A stretch of DNA of 64,000 nucleotides from CAVSWN01 sp963770995 (GCA_963770995.1 CAVYRS010000003.1:496001-560000), one strand, 5' to 3'. Counted from the stretch's first letter, positions 22,914 through 32,332 are shown. Made by a program: numbers and translations. Notes: generated by a model from the sequence alone, not told the origin.

Positions 22914-24168
22914 TTACGACGCAGGCCGCGTGGCCGCGATCCGATAGAGCGAGCTGTCCGTCCGGATGAAGATGGATCCGTTGGCGATCGCCATCGAGGC
23001 GAGCGTGTCGCCGTCGATCTTGTTCGTCGCCAGCACCCGGAATTCACGTCCCGGCGCGATGACCGTCGCCATCCCTTCCTCGCTGAGAAAGTAGATCCGC
23101 CCGTCCGCGAAGATCGGCGACGCCGAGATAGCTGCCGCCGAGCCGCTGCACCCAGCGCGTCTCGCCGGTCTTCGCGTCGAGGCACGACGCGATGCCGCCG
23201 TCGTTGACGATGTAGAGCTCGTCGCCGACGAGGAGCGGCGACGGCGTCAGCGGCGCGCCGCGGCGAAGCGTCCAGGCGACGTGCGTCTTGGTCACGTCGC
23301 CCGATGCCGTCGGCGCGGACCGCCAGCAGCGACGGCTCGCTGGAACCCCGTCGCGATGTAGACCAGACCGTGACCGAACACCGGACGCGGCACGTTCGAG
23401 AATCCGTCGGCGTAGCTGACCCGCCAGATCTCTTTGCCCGTTCGACGGATCGTAGGCCGCCGCGCGGTAGGCGCCGACGCTGACCACCTCGTCGCGATCG
23501 CCGACGCGAATCACGAGCGGCGTCGAATACGCCTGGTCCCACGGCTGGCGCCGCCACGTCTTCCAGCGCTGCTTGCCGGTGCGCTTGTCGAGCGCGACGA
23601 CGAACGCCGTCGTCGCTGCCGTCGCAGCTGACGATCAGCAGGTCGCCGTACAGCGATCGGCGAGCCGCCGTTGCCGTGCTGCGATTCGTAGGGGAGCCGC
23701 GTCTTCCACACGACCTCGCCGGTCGTGGTCAGCGCCGCCGTGCCGTCGGCGCCGAAGTGCACGTAGACGCGATCGCCATCGACGATCGGCGTGGGCGACG
23801 CGTGGCTGTTCTTGGGGTTCGATCGCGGCCGGCACGCCTGACGCTGAAACACCTCGACGTTCACCAGTTCGCGGCCGGTCTCGACATCGAACGCCAGCGC
23901 GCGCAGCGATGTCGCCGCCACTCGTCGATCGCGGTCGTCACCCAGACGCGGCCGTCGGCGACGACCGGCGACGACCATCCGCGGCCGGGGATCGGCGATC
24001 TTCCACTTCACGTTTCGGCGTCTCGCTCCACTCGAGCGGGAGATTCGTGTCGGTGGAGTGCCCCTGCCCCGTCGGGCCGCGGAACTCCGGCCACTGTGCT
24101 GATGCGGGAGCGCTCGCCAGCCACAGCGCGAGCAGAACCAGAAAGAACCGGCTCGACGTGCAGCTCAT
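22914..24168 (-). CDS. Exported BamB/PQQ-like beta-propeller protein, frameshifted in this sequence
   Basis: Rejoined frames give about 410 residues: a signal peptide (MSCTSSRFFLVLLALWLASA), QWPEFRGPTGQG, then propeller blades typical of PQQ_2/BamB-like proteins (HASPTPIVDGDRVYVHFGA, PYESQHGNGGSPI, SPLLVGDELYIVNDGG, ending GSIFIRTDSSLYRIA) and TAA at 22914. Such proteins are periplasmic and often lack a bound cofactor; function is unknown. At least eight single-base changes break the frame. Several are doublets of synonymous third bases (for example Gly GGG/GGC and Tyr TAT/TAC). The start overlaps the stop of the small gene upstream by four bases (ATGA). It is likely intact in the organism. 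Confidence 0.75.
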
Positions 24169-24371
24169 TGCGGACCTGGTGCCAATCCTCCATTTTCCAA
24201 TCGTGCGAGCAGGTCCAGCGCGGCACGATTCGCAGACAGCGCGGCCTGAATCGCATCATCGTGCGCTTGAATCGCTGCGCCCATTGCCTGATTCGCCGCA
24301 CGCAGCGCACGAAAAACGTCGTCGTGCGCGCCGAACAGCACCCGCAGTTGCCTGGCGACGTCGCGGTCCAT
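24165..24371 (-). CDS. Small helical protein (68 aa), coupled to the BamB-like gene
   Basis: The frame runs from ATG 24371 to TGA at 24165-24167, overlapping the start of the downstream propeller gene by four bases (ATGA). The product is almost entirely Ala/Asp/Leu-rich amphipathic helix (DDVFRALRAANQAMGAAIQA), without cysteine or membrane segments. No family is recognised. The overlap suggests translational coupling. Confidence 0.5.
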   Translation of the reverse strand: MDRDVARQLRVLFGAHDDVFRALRAANQAMGAAIQAHDDAIQAALSANRAALDLLARLENGGLAPGPQ

Positions 24372-24450
24372 TCGTAGAGCTCCTGTAGCACTAACGTACT
24401 GCAGAATCGGGGGCTTGACACGCCTCGCTGCACTCTTTACCGTCAGGTGT

Positions 24451-25569
24451 ATGAAAATCGCTGCCCTCGTCGGCCGTCTTGGAGCACTTGGCCTCTGCGC
24501 CGCCGCGAGTCTGACCGCGGCGCCCGCGCCGCAGATCCACGGGTCATCTCCCACCTGGAGCGCGCGCGCCGCGGCCGAGCACCTCGATCGCCGCATGGAG
24601 TGGTGGCTGCAGTGGCCGAACGCGAAGCGCGATCACGACACCGTGTGCGTGTCGTGCCACACCGCGCTCCCCTACGCGCTCGCGCGTCCCGCACTCCATG
24701 CACTGCTCGGCGAGCGCGAGGCGGCAGCGCCCGAGCGCGCGATGGTCGCCCACGTCGTCAAGCGCGTGCGGATGTGGAGAGAGGTCGAACCGTTCTACCC
24801 GGATCAGACTCGCGGATTGCCGAAAAGCAGCGAATCGCGGGGGACGGAAGCGGTGATGAACGCCCTCGTGCTGGCGGCGCGCGACGCGTCGTCCGGTGCC
24901 CTGAGCGACGACGCAAGGCAAGCATTTGCCAACATGTGGTCGCTCCAGTTCACAGCGGGGGATTTGAAGGGTGCGTGGGCCTGGCTGAATTTTCACTACG
25001 AGCCGTGGGAATCCACCGAGTCGCCCTATTACGGCGCCGCGCTCGCGGCCCTGGCGATTGGCACGGCGCCCGGCGGATACGGATCGAGCCACGAGATCCA
25101 GGATCGCGTGAAGATGCTGCGTGATTACCTGCAGCGAAGCATCGACAAAGAGCGTCTCTTCAACCAGTTGGCCGCGCTTTGGGCGAGCGCGAAGATCCCG
25201 AACCTGCTGACACCGGAGCAGCAGCGCGCGATCGTGGACGCTGCCCTGAAGGTTCAGCTGGAAGATGGCGGATGGTCGATGACGGGCCTGGGATCGTGGA
25301 AACGTATCGACGGGACGCCGCTCGATACCGCGAGCGACGGATATGCGACCGGGCTCGTCGCGCTCGTACTCCAGCAATCACACGCCACTCACGCGGCGAG
25401 TCAGCTCGGCCGCGCGCTGACGTGGCTCGCAGGTCATCAGGACAGGTCGGCCGGGCACTGGCCGGCCTCGTCGCTCAACAAGAAACGCGATCCGGCCAGC
25501 GACGCCGGCAAATTCATGAGCGATGCGGCGACGGCCTACGCCGCGCTCGCGCTCGCCGGGTCACGCTGA
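24451..25569 (+). CDS. Exported CxxCH protein with alpha-toroid (squalene-cyclase-like) fold
   Basis: 372 residues from ATG 24451, with a signal peptide (to about residue 24). A single CVSCH motif follows at about residues 69-73, suggesting covalent heme c or a redox pair. The remainder is helical with spaced repeats resembling the alpha/alpha toroid of terpene cyclases and related proteins, including a QW-type motif QLEDGGWSM and a similar GHWPASSL segment. The cyclase catalytic DxDD motif is not seen, so the toroid is probably not a cyclase. The function is unknown; electron transfer or heme binding in the periplasm is a guess. Confidence 0.6.
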   Translation: MKIAALVGRLGALGLCAAASLTAAPAPQIHGSSPTWSARAAAEHLDRRMEWWLQWPNAKRDHDTVCVSCHTALPYALARPALHALLGEREAAAPERAMVAHVVKRVRMWREVEPFYPDQTRGLPKSSESRGTEAVMNALVLAARDASSGALSDDARQAFANMWSLQFTAGDLKGAWAWLNFHYEPWESTESPYYGAALAALAIGTAPGGYGSSHEIQDRVKMLRDYLQRSIDKERLFNQLAALWASAKIPNLLTPEQQRAIVDAALKVQLEDGGWSMTGLGSWKRIDGTPLDTASDGYATGLVALVLQQSHATHAASQLGRALTWLAGHQDRSAGHWPASSLNKKRDPASDAGKFMSDAATAYAALALAGSR

Positions 25570-25640
25570 GGACAGCTCAACCACGCGTGTTCTGCTGAGG
25601 CACCGACCCTTGCAGTAAACACGAGCGAGGGAGGACGTCA

Positions 25641-25793
25641 ATGCTGTATACGATCGCCGTGATTCTGCTGATCGCCTGGTTGCTCGGACTCGTCGGCACC
25701 TACGCGATCGGCTCGTTCGTTCACGTGCTGCTCGTCGTCGCCATCGTGCTGTTCCTGGTTGGGTTGCTCTCCGGCCGCCGAACGATAGTCTGA
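25641..25793 (+). CDS. Small membrane protein, lmo0937/DUF5670-like (50 aa)
   Basis: ATG 25641 lies 5-10 bases after GAGGGAGGA. The product (MLYTIAVILLIAWLLGLVGT...) has two hydrophobic helices separated by YAIGSFVHVL and ends in a basic tail GRRTIV, matching the lmo0937 family of tiny two-helix membrane proteins. The role is unknown. Confidence 0.8.
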   Translation: MLYTIAVILLIAWLLGLVGTYAIGSFVHVLLVVAIVLFLVGLLSGRRTIV

Positions 25794-25865
25794 CGGCGCC
25801 AACTCGCTCACTCAGGCTCGTGTAAAGAAACAACGATCCATACGCCGTTGCCGTCTAAGCGGCGT

Positions 25866-28274
25866 ATGGATTGGTTGTCCGACGTTCGCTACGGCCTCCG
25901 CCTGTTTCGAAAATCTCCGCTGTTCACGCTGATTGCGATCGGCACGCTGGCGCTCGGCATTGGCGCCAATGCGGCCATTTTTTCCGTTGTGGATGCCGTG
26001 ATCATCCGCGCGCTGCCCTACACCGACCCCGACCGCATCGTCATGGTGTGGGAAGACGCGAGCTTCGCCGGCTTTCCGCGGAACACTCCCGCGCCGGGAA
26101 ATTTCAACGAATGGCGGCGGCTCAATCGCAGCTTCGAGGACATGGCAGCCACACGCGGCGCGACCGCCAGCCTCACCGGCGATGGCGAGCCGGAGCAGGT
26201 GCGCGGGCGCCGGGTCACACCGAACTTCTTTGGTGTCCTCGGCGTGGCGCCGCAGCGCGGCCGCACCTTCACCGACGAGGAGGACCGGACGGGCGCGCAG
26301 GTCGTGGTCATTACCCACGGGTTGTGGCAGCGGCGGTACGGCGGCGATCCCTCGATCGTCGGCCGCCGCGTACTGATGAACGACCAGCCCTATGAGGTCA
26401 TCGGCGTCATGCCCTCGTCGTTCGTATTCCGCGACCGCGAGATCGACTATTGGGTCCCCATGCACTTCACGCCGGCGCAAGCTGTGGACCGTGGCTCGCA
26501 CTATTTGAATGTCGTTGCGCGCCTGAAGGCCGGTGTGGCGCTGCAGGCCGTGCGCGCCGACATGGAGGCGGTTACACGCCGCATGAAGGAGCAATTCCCA
26601 TCCAGCCGCGCGATGGAGATCGTCATCGTCCCACTCAAGGAGGACACGCTCGGCGACACGCGGCTCGCCTTGATCGTGTTGATGGGGGCGGCCGCCGCGG
26701 TCCTGCTGATCGCCTGCGCGAACCTCGCCAGCCTGCTGCTGTCGCGGGCCGCGGGCCGGCGCGGCGAGCTCGCGGTCCGCGCCGCGCTCGGCGCGACGCG
26801 CGTCAGGCTCGTACGCCAGCTCGTCGTCGAAGGTGTGGTTCTGTCACTCAGCGGTGGAATCATCGGTCTCGCGCTCGCGCCGATCGGCCGCGAAGTCATC
26901 GCGACTCTGACGCCGATCGGCATCGTCGCGTCGAGCGGACCCGCTATGGATCCGCGGCTGCTCGCGTTCACGTTCGCGCTGGCGATCGCGACGGGCCTGG
27001 TTTTCAGCGTGGCGCCTGCGCTCCACGCCGGTCGTGCGTCGCTGCAGGATGCCCTCCACCAGCAGTCGCGCTCGGCGGTCGGCGCCGGCAACCGCCTGAC
27101 GCGCGACACGCTCGTCGTGCTGCAGATTGCCTCGGCGGTCATCCTGCTTGCGGCTACTGGGCTGATGATCCGGACGCTCGCCAATCTGCGCGCCATCGAC
27201 ATCGGCTTCCAGCCGGACCGGATGCTGACGATGCGCACGACACTGCCGAACCCGAAATACGCGGAGCCACAGCAACGGCTCGCGTTCTACGAGCGCGTCC
27301 TTGCAGGCGTCAGGACCCTCCCCGGCGTCGAACGGGCGGCCTACGCGTTCGCGCCGCCGTTCACGGCTCGGGGGAACACGTCCTCGTTCAGAATCGAAGG
27401 CCGGCAGTTCCTACCCGATCAGCTGAACGATGCGCTGTTTCGCTCGGGCACGACGGACTATCTGTCGCTACTGGACGTCCGGTTGATCGAAGGGCGGCTG
27501 ATCGACGAGCGGGACGGCGCGGACGCGCCGCGGGTCGTCGTGATCAACGAAACGCTCGCGCGGCAGTTCTTTCCCAACGAATCGCCGCTCGGCCATCGCA
27601 TGAGTTTCAGCCGGGAGTCGGATCCCTTCTACACCATCGTCGGCGTCGTGCACGATGTGCGCGAGCGAGGGTACGAACCGTCGCTGAAGCCTGGAGTCTA
27701 CCTGTCGATTGCGCAGGCGCCGGAGGTGTGGGCCATCCCTGAATACCTCGTGCTTCGCACGCGCGGCAATCCCGAGGATCTCGCCGAATCGGCTCGACGC
27801 GTGATCGCCGGCGTCGATCCCGCGCAGCCGGTCATGGCAGTGCGATCGATGGACGCGATTCTGGATCTGCAGGTCGCCGATCGCCAACAGCAGATGGTGC
27901 TGCTCGGCGCATTCGCGGGGCTCGCGCTGGTGCTGGCGTCACTTGGGTTGTACGGCCTGCTCGCCTACGCCGTGGCGCAGCGCGGCCGCGAGATCGGGTT
28001 ACGCATCGCGCTCGGGGCGACGCCGCGTGAGGTTGTGACGATGGTCGCCGTGCGCGGGCTCACATTGGCGGGAGTGGGATTGGCCTTGGGCGTCGCGGGC
28101 GGCTGGGCCGCCACGCGGACGATGAGCAGCGTGCTCTACGGCGTCCGCGCGACCGATCCCTTGACGTTCGCCAGCGCCGTCGCGCTGCTGGGCGGCGTCG
28201 CCGTCGTCGCGTCCATCGTCCCCGCCGCGCGCGCGGCGCGGGTGGATCCGATGGTGGTGCTGCGTCAGGACTAG
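25866..28274 (+). CDS. ABC-type permease of the acidobacterial duplicated orphan (ADOP) type
   Basis: 802 residues from ATG 25866 (MDWLSDVRYGLRLFRKSPLF); a TTG at 25848 is an alternative. It consists of two MacB periplasmic-core plus FtsX units in tandem: helix LIAIGTLALGIGANAAIFSVV, a soluble MacB-like region, FtsX helices near residues 265-385, then a second copy ending with FtsX helices near residues 675-800 (LGLYGLLAYAVAQRGREIG and the RxARVDPMVVLRQD end). No ATPase gene lies nearby, as is usual for ADOP proteins. Homologues of the MacB class move proteins or drugs across the envelope; the partner ATPase and cargo are unknown. Confidence 0.92.
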   Translation: MDWLSDVRYGLRLFRKSPLFTLIAIGTLALGIGANAAIFSVVDAVIIRALPYTDPDRIVMVWEDASFAGFPRNTPAPGNFNEWRRLNRSFEDMAATRGATASLTGDGEPEQVRGRRVTPNFFGVLGVAPQRGRTFTDEEDRTGAQVVVITHGLWQRRYGGDPSIVGRRVLMNDQPYEVIGVMPSSFVFRDREIDYWVPMHFTPAQAVDRGSHYLNVVARLKAGVALQAVRADMEAVTRRMKEQFPSSRAMEIVIVPLKEDTLGDTRLALIVLMGAAAAVLLIACANLASLLLSRAAGRRGELAVRAALGATRVRLVRQLVVEGVVLSLSGGIIGLALAPIGREVIATLTPIGIVASSGPAMDPRLLAFTFALAIATGLVFSVAPALHAGRASLQDALHQQSRSAVGAGNRLTRDTLVVLQIASAVILLAATGLMIRTLANLRAIDIGFQPDRMLTMRTTLPNPKYAEPQQRLAFYERVLAGVRTLPGVERAAYAFAPPFTARGNTSSFRIEGRQFLPDQLNDALFRSGTTDYLSLLDVRLIEGRLIDERDGADAPRVVVINETLARQFFPNESPLGHRMSFSRESDPFYTIVGVVHDVRERGYEPSLKPGVYLSIAQAPEVWAIPEYLVLRTRGNPEDLAESARRVIAGVDPAQPVMAVRSMDAILDLQVADRQQQMVLLGAFAGLALVLASLGLYGLLAYAVAQRGREIGLRIALGATPREVVTMVAVRGLTLAGVGLALGVAGGWAATRTMSSVLYGVRATDPLTFASAVALLGGVAVVASIVPAARAARVDPMVVLRQD

Positions 28275-28282
28275 GATGCAGT

Positions 28283-28325
28283 GTGTGGCGCAGGACTTCA
28301 GTCCTGCGAATGCGATCGCAGCGCT
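28283..28325. repeat. GGCGCAGGA-CTTCAG palindrome
   Basis: GCAGGACTTCAGTCCTGC is a perfect 18-base palindrome, followed by GAATGCGATCGCAGC. Sister elements lie at 19462, 22830 and 59270. Confidence 0.75.
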
Positions 28326-28409
28326 ACAGCGGTTTCGATATCGGTGAGGAGCAGGATCAGGGGATGCGGCAGTCGCGATGGCGTCACAGAGTCGCGAGCG
28401 GAATTCAAT

Positions 28410-29417
28410 TCAGCGGTCTGTCGCGCTGCGCCCCGCCGCTTTTCGTCCGACCTCGACGGCCTTGAACCCCGCGTCGCCCCAGTTCATCACGAACACATTG
28501 AATCCCTGCTTCATGCGCAGTTCGATGTCGCTGGCGGTCGCCGGGTACCCGCATGCGATCTTGAATTCCTTGCACGCCGCCAGCACCTGCTGAATCGCGT
28601 TCTCGTGCGCAGCCGTGTCGACGATGCGTTCGCCGGCCGCGTTGGTGGTCGAGAACACGCCGCGCAGCGTGCCGGCGCCCGGCCACAAGACGCCAATCCC
28701 CTTCACGGCCGCGATCTCGCGCACGTGCGCCAGGCCTTCCTTGCTCTCGATGATGGTCCAGTTGATCAGTTCACCATCCGGATTGAGCGGCCACAGATCG
28801 GCTTTCTGCTTGTACTCCGCCTCGCTCATGCCCCAGAACGCCGGGGCGGTTCCGAACGCCTCTGGCCGCGTGCCGCCCTTCGCCTTGAACCGCATGGCCG
28901 CGAGACCCTGACGAACTTCCTCGGCGCTTTCGGCCTCGACGAACATCACGCCGCTCGCACCCACATTCAGCTGCCGGCTGATGTTATCGATGGCTTTCGT
29001 GGGGTCGTCGGAAATCTTCGGCGTCTTGACGACGAGCGGATGTTTGAGACCGAAGAACGGGACCTTCGCGGAGCCCGACGCGTCCACGAGTGCCTTCGTG
29101 AATTCGACGTACGCAGGCAGACCGCGATCCACGCCGCCTTCCATGCTGCCGCTGAACAGGAAATCCGTGGCGGTGAACCCGAGCGCGTCTTTCGCGAGGT
29201 CGCTGGCCGGCCGCATCGGGGCCGCCTGCCCTGAGCCTGTCGAAGGGCCGCCACGACGGCCCCCGCCGTTTGCGGGCCAGTACACGCCGAAGACCGGCTG
29301 ATTGTGTTCGAGCAGTCCGATGACTGGATTCAGTCGTTGACGCGTCTGCGCCCGGCCGGGCACGGACGCGTCGACCAGCAGCAGAATGGCGCCGGCGGCG
29401 ACGAGCGATGCACGCAT
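28410..29417 (-). CDS. Exported HpcH/HpaI aldolase/citrate lyase family protein
   Basis: 335 residues from ATG 29417 (MRASLVAAGAILLLVDA, signal peptide). The core follows the HpcH/HpaI fold: LLEHNQPVFGVYWP at the start, MFVEAESAEEVRQGLAAMR in the metal/phosphate region, then INWTIIESKEGLAHVREIAAV and CGYPATASDIELRMKQGFN. Class II aldolases of this family cleave 2-keto-3-deoxy acids with a divalent metal and are normally cytoplasmic, so the signal peptide is unusual. Residues about 57-66 (GGPSTGSGQAAP) are a dispersed-repeat insertion at 29226-29250. The function of exported members is unknown. Confidence 0.75.
   Translation of the reverse strand: MRASLVAAGAILLLVDASVPGRAQTRQRLNPVIGLLEHNQPVFGVYWPANGGGRRGGPSTGSGQAAPMRPASDLAKDALGFTATDFLFSGSMEGGVDRGLPAYVEFTKALVDASGSAKVPFFGLKHPLVVKTPKISDDPTKAIDNISRQLNVGASGVMFVEAESAEEVRQGLAAMRFKAKGGTRPEAFGTAPAFWGMSEAEYKQKADLWPLNPDGELINWTIIESKEGLAHVREIAAVKGIGVLWPGAGTLRGVFSTTNAAGERIVDTAAHENAIQQVLAACKEFKIACGYPATASDIELRMKQGFNVFVMNWGDAGFKAVEVGRKAAGRSATDR
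29226..29250. repeat. CCCTGAGCCTGTCGAAGGG repeat, in frame inside a gene
   Basis: A perfect CCCTGAGCCTGTCGAAGGG encodes PSTGSGQ in a surface-loop position of the aldolase-like protein. Confidence 0.9.
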
Positions 29418-29454
29418 CCGGCGATTATACGCGCCGGCAGCGACCCAAGAATGC

Positions 29455-29518
29455 AAGACCGCGAAGGCCGCCAAGCACACTTTATCTTTGCGGTCTTTGC
29501 GGCCTTTGCGTCCTCACG
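29455..29518. repeat. Tandem-word inverted repeat (GCAAAGACCGC word)
   Basis: GCAAGACCGCGAAGGCCGCC and, after about 15 AT-rich bases, TTTGCGGTCTTTGCGGCCTT form inverted arms. It lies between the phosphoesterase stop and the aldolase start, both on the reverse strand. Confidence 0.75.
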
Positions 29519-30403
29519 CTATGTTCCTGTCAACTTCTTCTTGTCGGCGTCGCTGAAGCGCGGCAGCGCGCCGGAATCGACGACCTTCCCTTGATCGGTG
29601 ATCGTCTGGAAGTGCATCTTGTCCTTCGCGAGCTCGATCAGCATGAAGTGATAGCCGGTGTCGAAGCTCTTCGCGGTGAGCTCGCTCTTTTCCACGTCGC
29701 CCGAGCGCAGCTTCGCGGCGCCGCCAGAGATGATGTAGTAGATCCCCTTCTGCGGCTTGATGCGTTCGTAAAAGTGCTCGTGGCCGGCGAAGACGACGTC
29801 CACGCCGTGCTTGAGAAACATCGGCTCGAGCAGGGCACGCAACTGGAGATCGGATCCATGCGCACCGCCGGACGAGTAGAGCGGGTGATGGAAGAAGCAG
29901 ATCTTCCAGTCGGAGCCGCTGGCGATCAGCTCCTTTTCGAGCCAGTCCAGCTGCGACTTGTCCATGTAATTGCTGTCGAGCGCGAAGATCCTGACGCCGG
30001 GTTTGGGCTTGAACGTGTAGAACCGCTCGCCGTTCATGTTGAAGCCCTTGTAAAAGCGTTCGTTCGGGTTGTCGTGGTTCCCGAGCGCGGCATAGAACTT
30101 CACACCGCCATCGAGCAGGGGTTTATAGGGGCGCTCGAACTTCTTCTCGAAATCCTTGGGTCCGCTCCCACTGTAGAGGTTGTCGCCCAACATCAGGACG
30201 AACTCGTAGGGGAACTTGGCGCGCGACCCAACCAACCGTTCGGCAACGCTGTATTGAGACGACGACCCGGTGCCGCTGTCGCCGATGATGGCGAACTTCA
30301 GGGAGTCCGCCGCAACGGGCAGCGCGACGTTCTGCGCCGCAGCGAGGCTGGCGACGACCAGCGCCAGCGGAACGAGGCCTTTCGGAAATCGACGGGCATG
30401 CAT
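29519..30403 (-). CDS. Exported calcineurin-like metallophosphoesterase (purple-acid-phosphatase type)
   Basis: 294 residues with a signal peptide (ending SLAAAQ). All metallophosphoesterase blocks are present in order: GDSGTG (about 43), GDNLYSG (about 73), GNHDNPNERF (about 107), the HHPLYSSGG block (about 171) and GHEHFYERI (about 205). The fold binds two metal ions and hydrolyses phosphate esters, here most likely outside the cytoplasm. It lies 15 bases after the hypothetical gene at 30419-30985, which suggests a two-gene operon. Confidence 0.9.
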   Translation of the reverse strand: MHARRFPKGLVPLALVVASLAAAQNVALPVAADSLKFAIIGDSGTGSSSQYSVAERLVGSRAKFPYEFVLMLGDNLYSGSGPKDFEKKFERPYKPLLDGGVKFYAALGNHDNPNERFYKGFNMNGERFYTFKPKPGVRIFALDSNYMDKSQLDWLEKELIASGSDWKICFFHHPLYSSGGAHGSDLQLRALLEPMFLKHGVDVVFAGHEHFYERIKPQKGIYYIISGGAAKLRSGDVEKSELTAKSFDTGYHFMLIELAKDKMHFQTITDQGKVVDSGALPRFSDADKKKLTGT

Positions 30404-30418
30404 GGCCAGTTTCCTCCG

Positions 30419-30985
30419 TCAGGGAATCGCGTTCGGGATGTAGTCGATGATCGTGTTGGCGCGCGAGTCGCGCAGGATCAGATGCTTGTCGACGAACCGA
30501 TAGTCGATGTCCTTCGGCAGCGGCGGCAGCTTGGCGAGCATTTCAGGCGGCGACATCGCCAGTGGTTGTTTGTCGGGGTATGGCCCGTTGATCTTGAACG
30601 TCACCGTTGCGGCGGCCGGCTTATCTTCCTTCAGGATCGCCCTGTTGTCCTTCTCCCTGGCCTCGGGCGCCAAGATGCGCCGGAACAGCCTGGCGATCTC
30701 CGGAGTGAAGATGTCGCCTTGTTTGGCGCCGGCTCGCGCCGCGCCGATCCGCTCGACGAGGGCTTGCTGCGCGGCCTTGATTTCTGCCGAATCCTCAGTC
30801 TTTTTGAGTGGGGGCGCCGAGTCGTCGGCCTTCTTGCGAAGCGCGTCGTACTGATCGACGCGCGCTTTGAAATCCGCGAGCAGCTTCGCGTGGGGATTGA
30901 CCGGCGGCGGCGCCTGCGCTGCCATCGTGCTGCCGATGACCAGCCCGAGCAGGACGACTGTTGAGGTTGAGGCAATTAGTTTCAC
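30419..30985 (-). CDS. Exported protein of unknown function
   Basis: 188 residues with a signal peptide (ends TMAAQ). A Lys/Ala/Asp-rich helical middle (AKLLADFKARVDQYDALRKK) is followed by KQGDIFTPEIARLFRRIL and a compact C-terminal region ending DKHLILRDSRANTIIDYIPNAIP. No enzymatic motif is visible. It lies immediately upstream of the phosphoesterase with a 15-base gap, so a shared transcript and possibly a shared envelope role are likely. Confidence 0.65.
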   Translation of the reverse strand: MKLIASTSTVVLLGLVIGSTMAAQAPPPVNPHAKLLADFKARVDQYDALRKKADDSAPPLKKTEDSAEIKAAQQALVERIGAARAGAKQGDIFTPEIARLFRRILAPEAREKDNRAILKEDKPAAATVTFKINGPYPDKQPLAMSPPEMLAKLPPLPKDIDYRFVDKHLILRDSRANTIIDYIPNAIP

Positions 30986-31067
30986 CGTGAACGCTCCGAC
31001 ACACGGCGTTTACACGCTGCGTGCCAAAACGCGTGATGAGGTGATTTCGTCGAGGCGTGCTGTTGAG

Positions 31068-32315
31068 CTACACCCAGTCGCCGCGGCGCATCAACGGCTC
31101 AGTTCGTCCATCTGCGAGGATCCCATCAACGTCGAGATCCGACGAACCGATCATGAAATCGACGTGAACCGCGCTGCGATTTCCGCCGGCGTCCCGGAAC
31201 TCCTCGTCGCTCATCGCGTCCGCGCCGTCGAGCGTGAACTTGTAGGCGGTACCGAGCGCGACATGACTCGCAGCGTTTTCGTCGAAGAGCGTGTTGTAGA
31301 ACAGTCGCCCCGATTGGGCAATCGGAGAGCTCTGTGGCACCAGCGCGACCTCGCCGAGACGGCCGGCCGCCTCGTCGGTGTCGACGAGCTGCTGCAGGAC
31401 CGCTTGTCCCCGCGCGGCCGACAGGTGAACGACGCGGCCGGCTTCGAAGCGCAGCGTGAAGTCTTCGATCAGCGTGCCGGCGTAGTTGAGGGGTTTCGTC
31501 GCGCGCACCGTGCCCTCCACGCGCGCGCGATCCGCAATCGTGAACACTTCTTCAGTGGGCAGGTTCGGCACGAATGTGATGTTGTTCCGGCTGGTTGACG
31601 CGCCGCTGACCCAGATGTGTTTGTCGGGCAAGCCGACGGTGAAATCGGTACCTGGACCTCTATATTGAAGCGCGAAATAGCGCCGCCGATTCAGCTGATC
31701 GCTGCGCGCCGACAGGGCCGACAGATGATCCCGCCACGCGGCCACCGGATCGGGCCGATCGAGACGGCACAAGCGCGCGATCGTGTCCCACAGCAGCGTC
31801 CCCTGCTCGGCGGCCGGCGCCTCCGGAAACACCTTGGCCGCCCATGCCGCGTCTGCGGCCGCGACCACCGCCCAGTTCGTCTGATTCCGGGAAATCAATT
31901 CACGAAACGCCATGACGCCGCGGGATGTCGCCTGCTGCAGGGCGCCGGCGAGGTCGGCTGGCTCGTGCTGCAGCAAGTCCGGATTGTTGCAGTAGACCGA
32001 AAGCACTGCGCCGCCCGCCTCGGCATGCTCCGTCAGGGTCCTGGGCAGCCATGCCGAGAAGTTGCTGAAGCTGTCGCGCGGCGCGTGCCGAAACCGCGCG
32101 AGCTGGAGATCCTCGTCGCCCCAGATCGCTTCCACCAGCACGGCGCCCGCGCGGTACGCGCCGGCGGCGATCCGGCGGACCAGCGGCGCCGCCTCGAGCG
32201 ACACGCCGCCGTTCATCAACGGTCCGACGATCAGCACCCGCTGCCCCGGCTGCACGTTGAGCGCGACGTGGACGGTAAGCTCTGCGTAGGCCTCGAGTCG
32301 CTGATCGTGCACCAT
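31068..32315 (-). CDS. Aminopeptidase, peptidase family M29
   Basis: 415 residues without a signal peptide, so cytoplasmic. It matches family M29 (AmpS/PepS/AmpT), dinuclear-metal aminopeptidases. Likely ligands are the Glu in NLPTEEVF, the Glu in GRLGEVALVP, the His in DENAASHVALG and the His/Asp in AVHVDFMIGS. Length is normal for the family. It removes N-terminal residues from peptides, consistent with the peptide-degrading enzymes elsewhere in the window. It starts divergently from the small SnoaL-like gene with only 17 bases between starts, so its promoter must overlap that gene or lie within it. Confidence 0.9.
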   Translation of the reverse strand: MVHDQRLEAYAELTVHVALNVQPGQRVLIVGPLMNGGVSLEAAPLVRRIAAGAYRAGAVLVEAIWGDEDLQLARFRHAPRDSFSNFSAWLPRTLTEHAEAGGAVLSVYCNNPDLLQHEPADLAGALQQATSRGVMAFRELISRNQTNWAVVAAADAAWAAKVFPEAPAAEQGTLLWDTIARLCRLDRPDPVAAWRDHLSALSARSDQLNRRRYFALQYRGPGTDFTVGLPDKHIWVSGASTSRNNITFVPNLPTEEVFTIADRARVEGTVRATKPLNYAGTLIEDFTLRFEAGRVVHLSAARGQAVLQQLVDTDEAAGRLGEVALVPQSSPIAQSGRLFYNTLFDENAASHVALGTAYKFTLDGADAMSDEEFRDAGGNRSAVHVDFMIGSSDLDVDGILADGRTEPLMRRGDWV

Positions 32316-32332
32316 CGCTCATAATGTTACCC

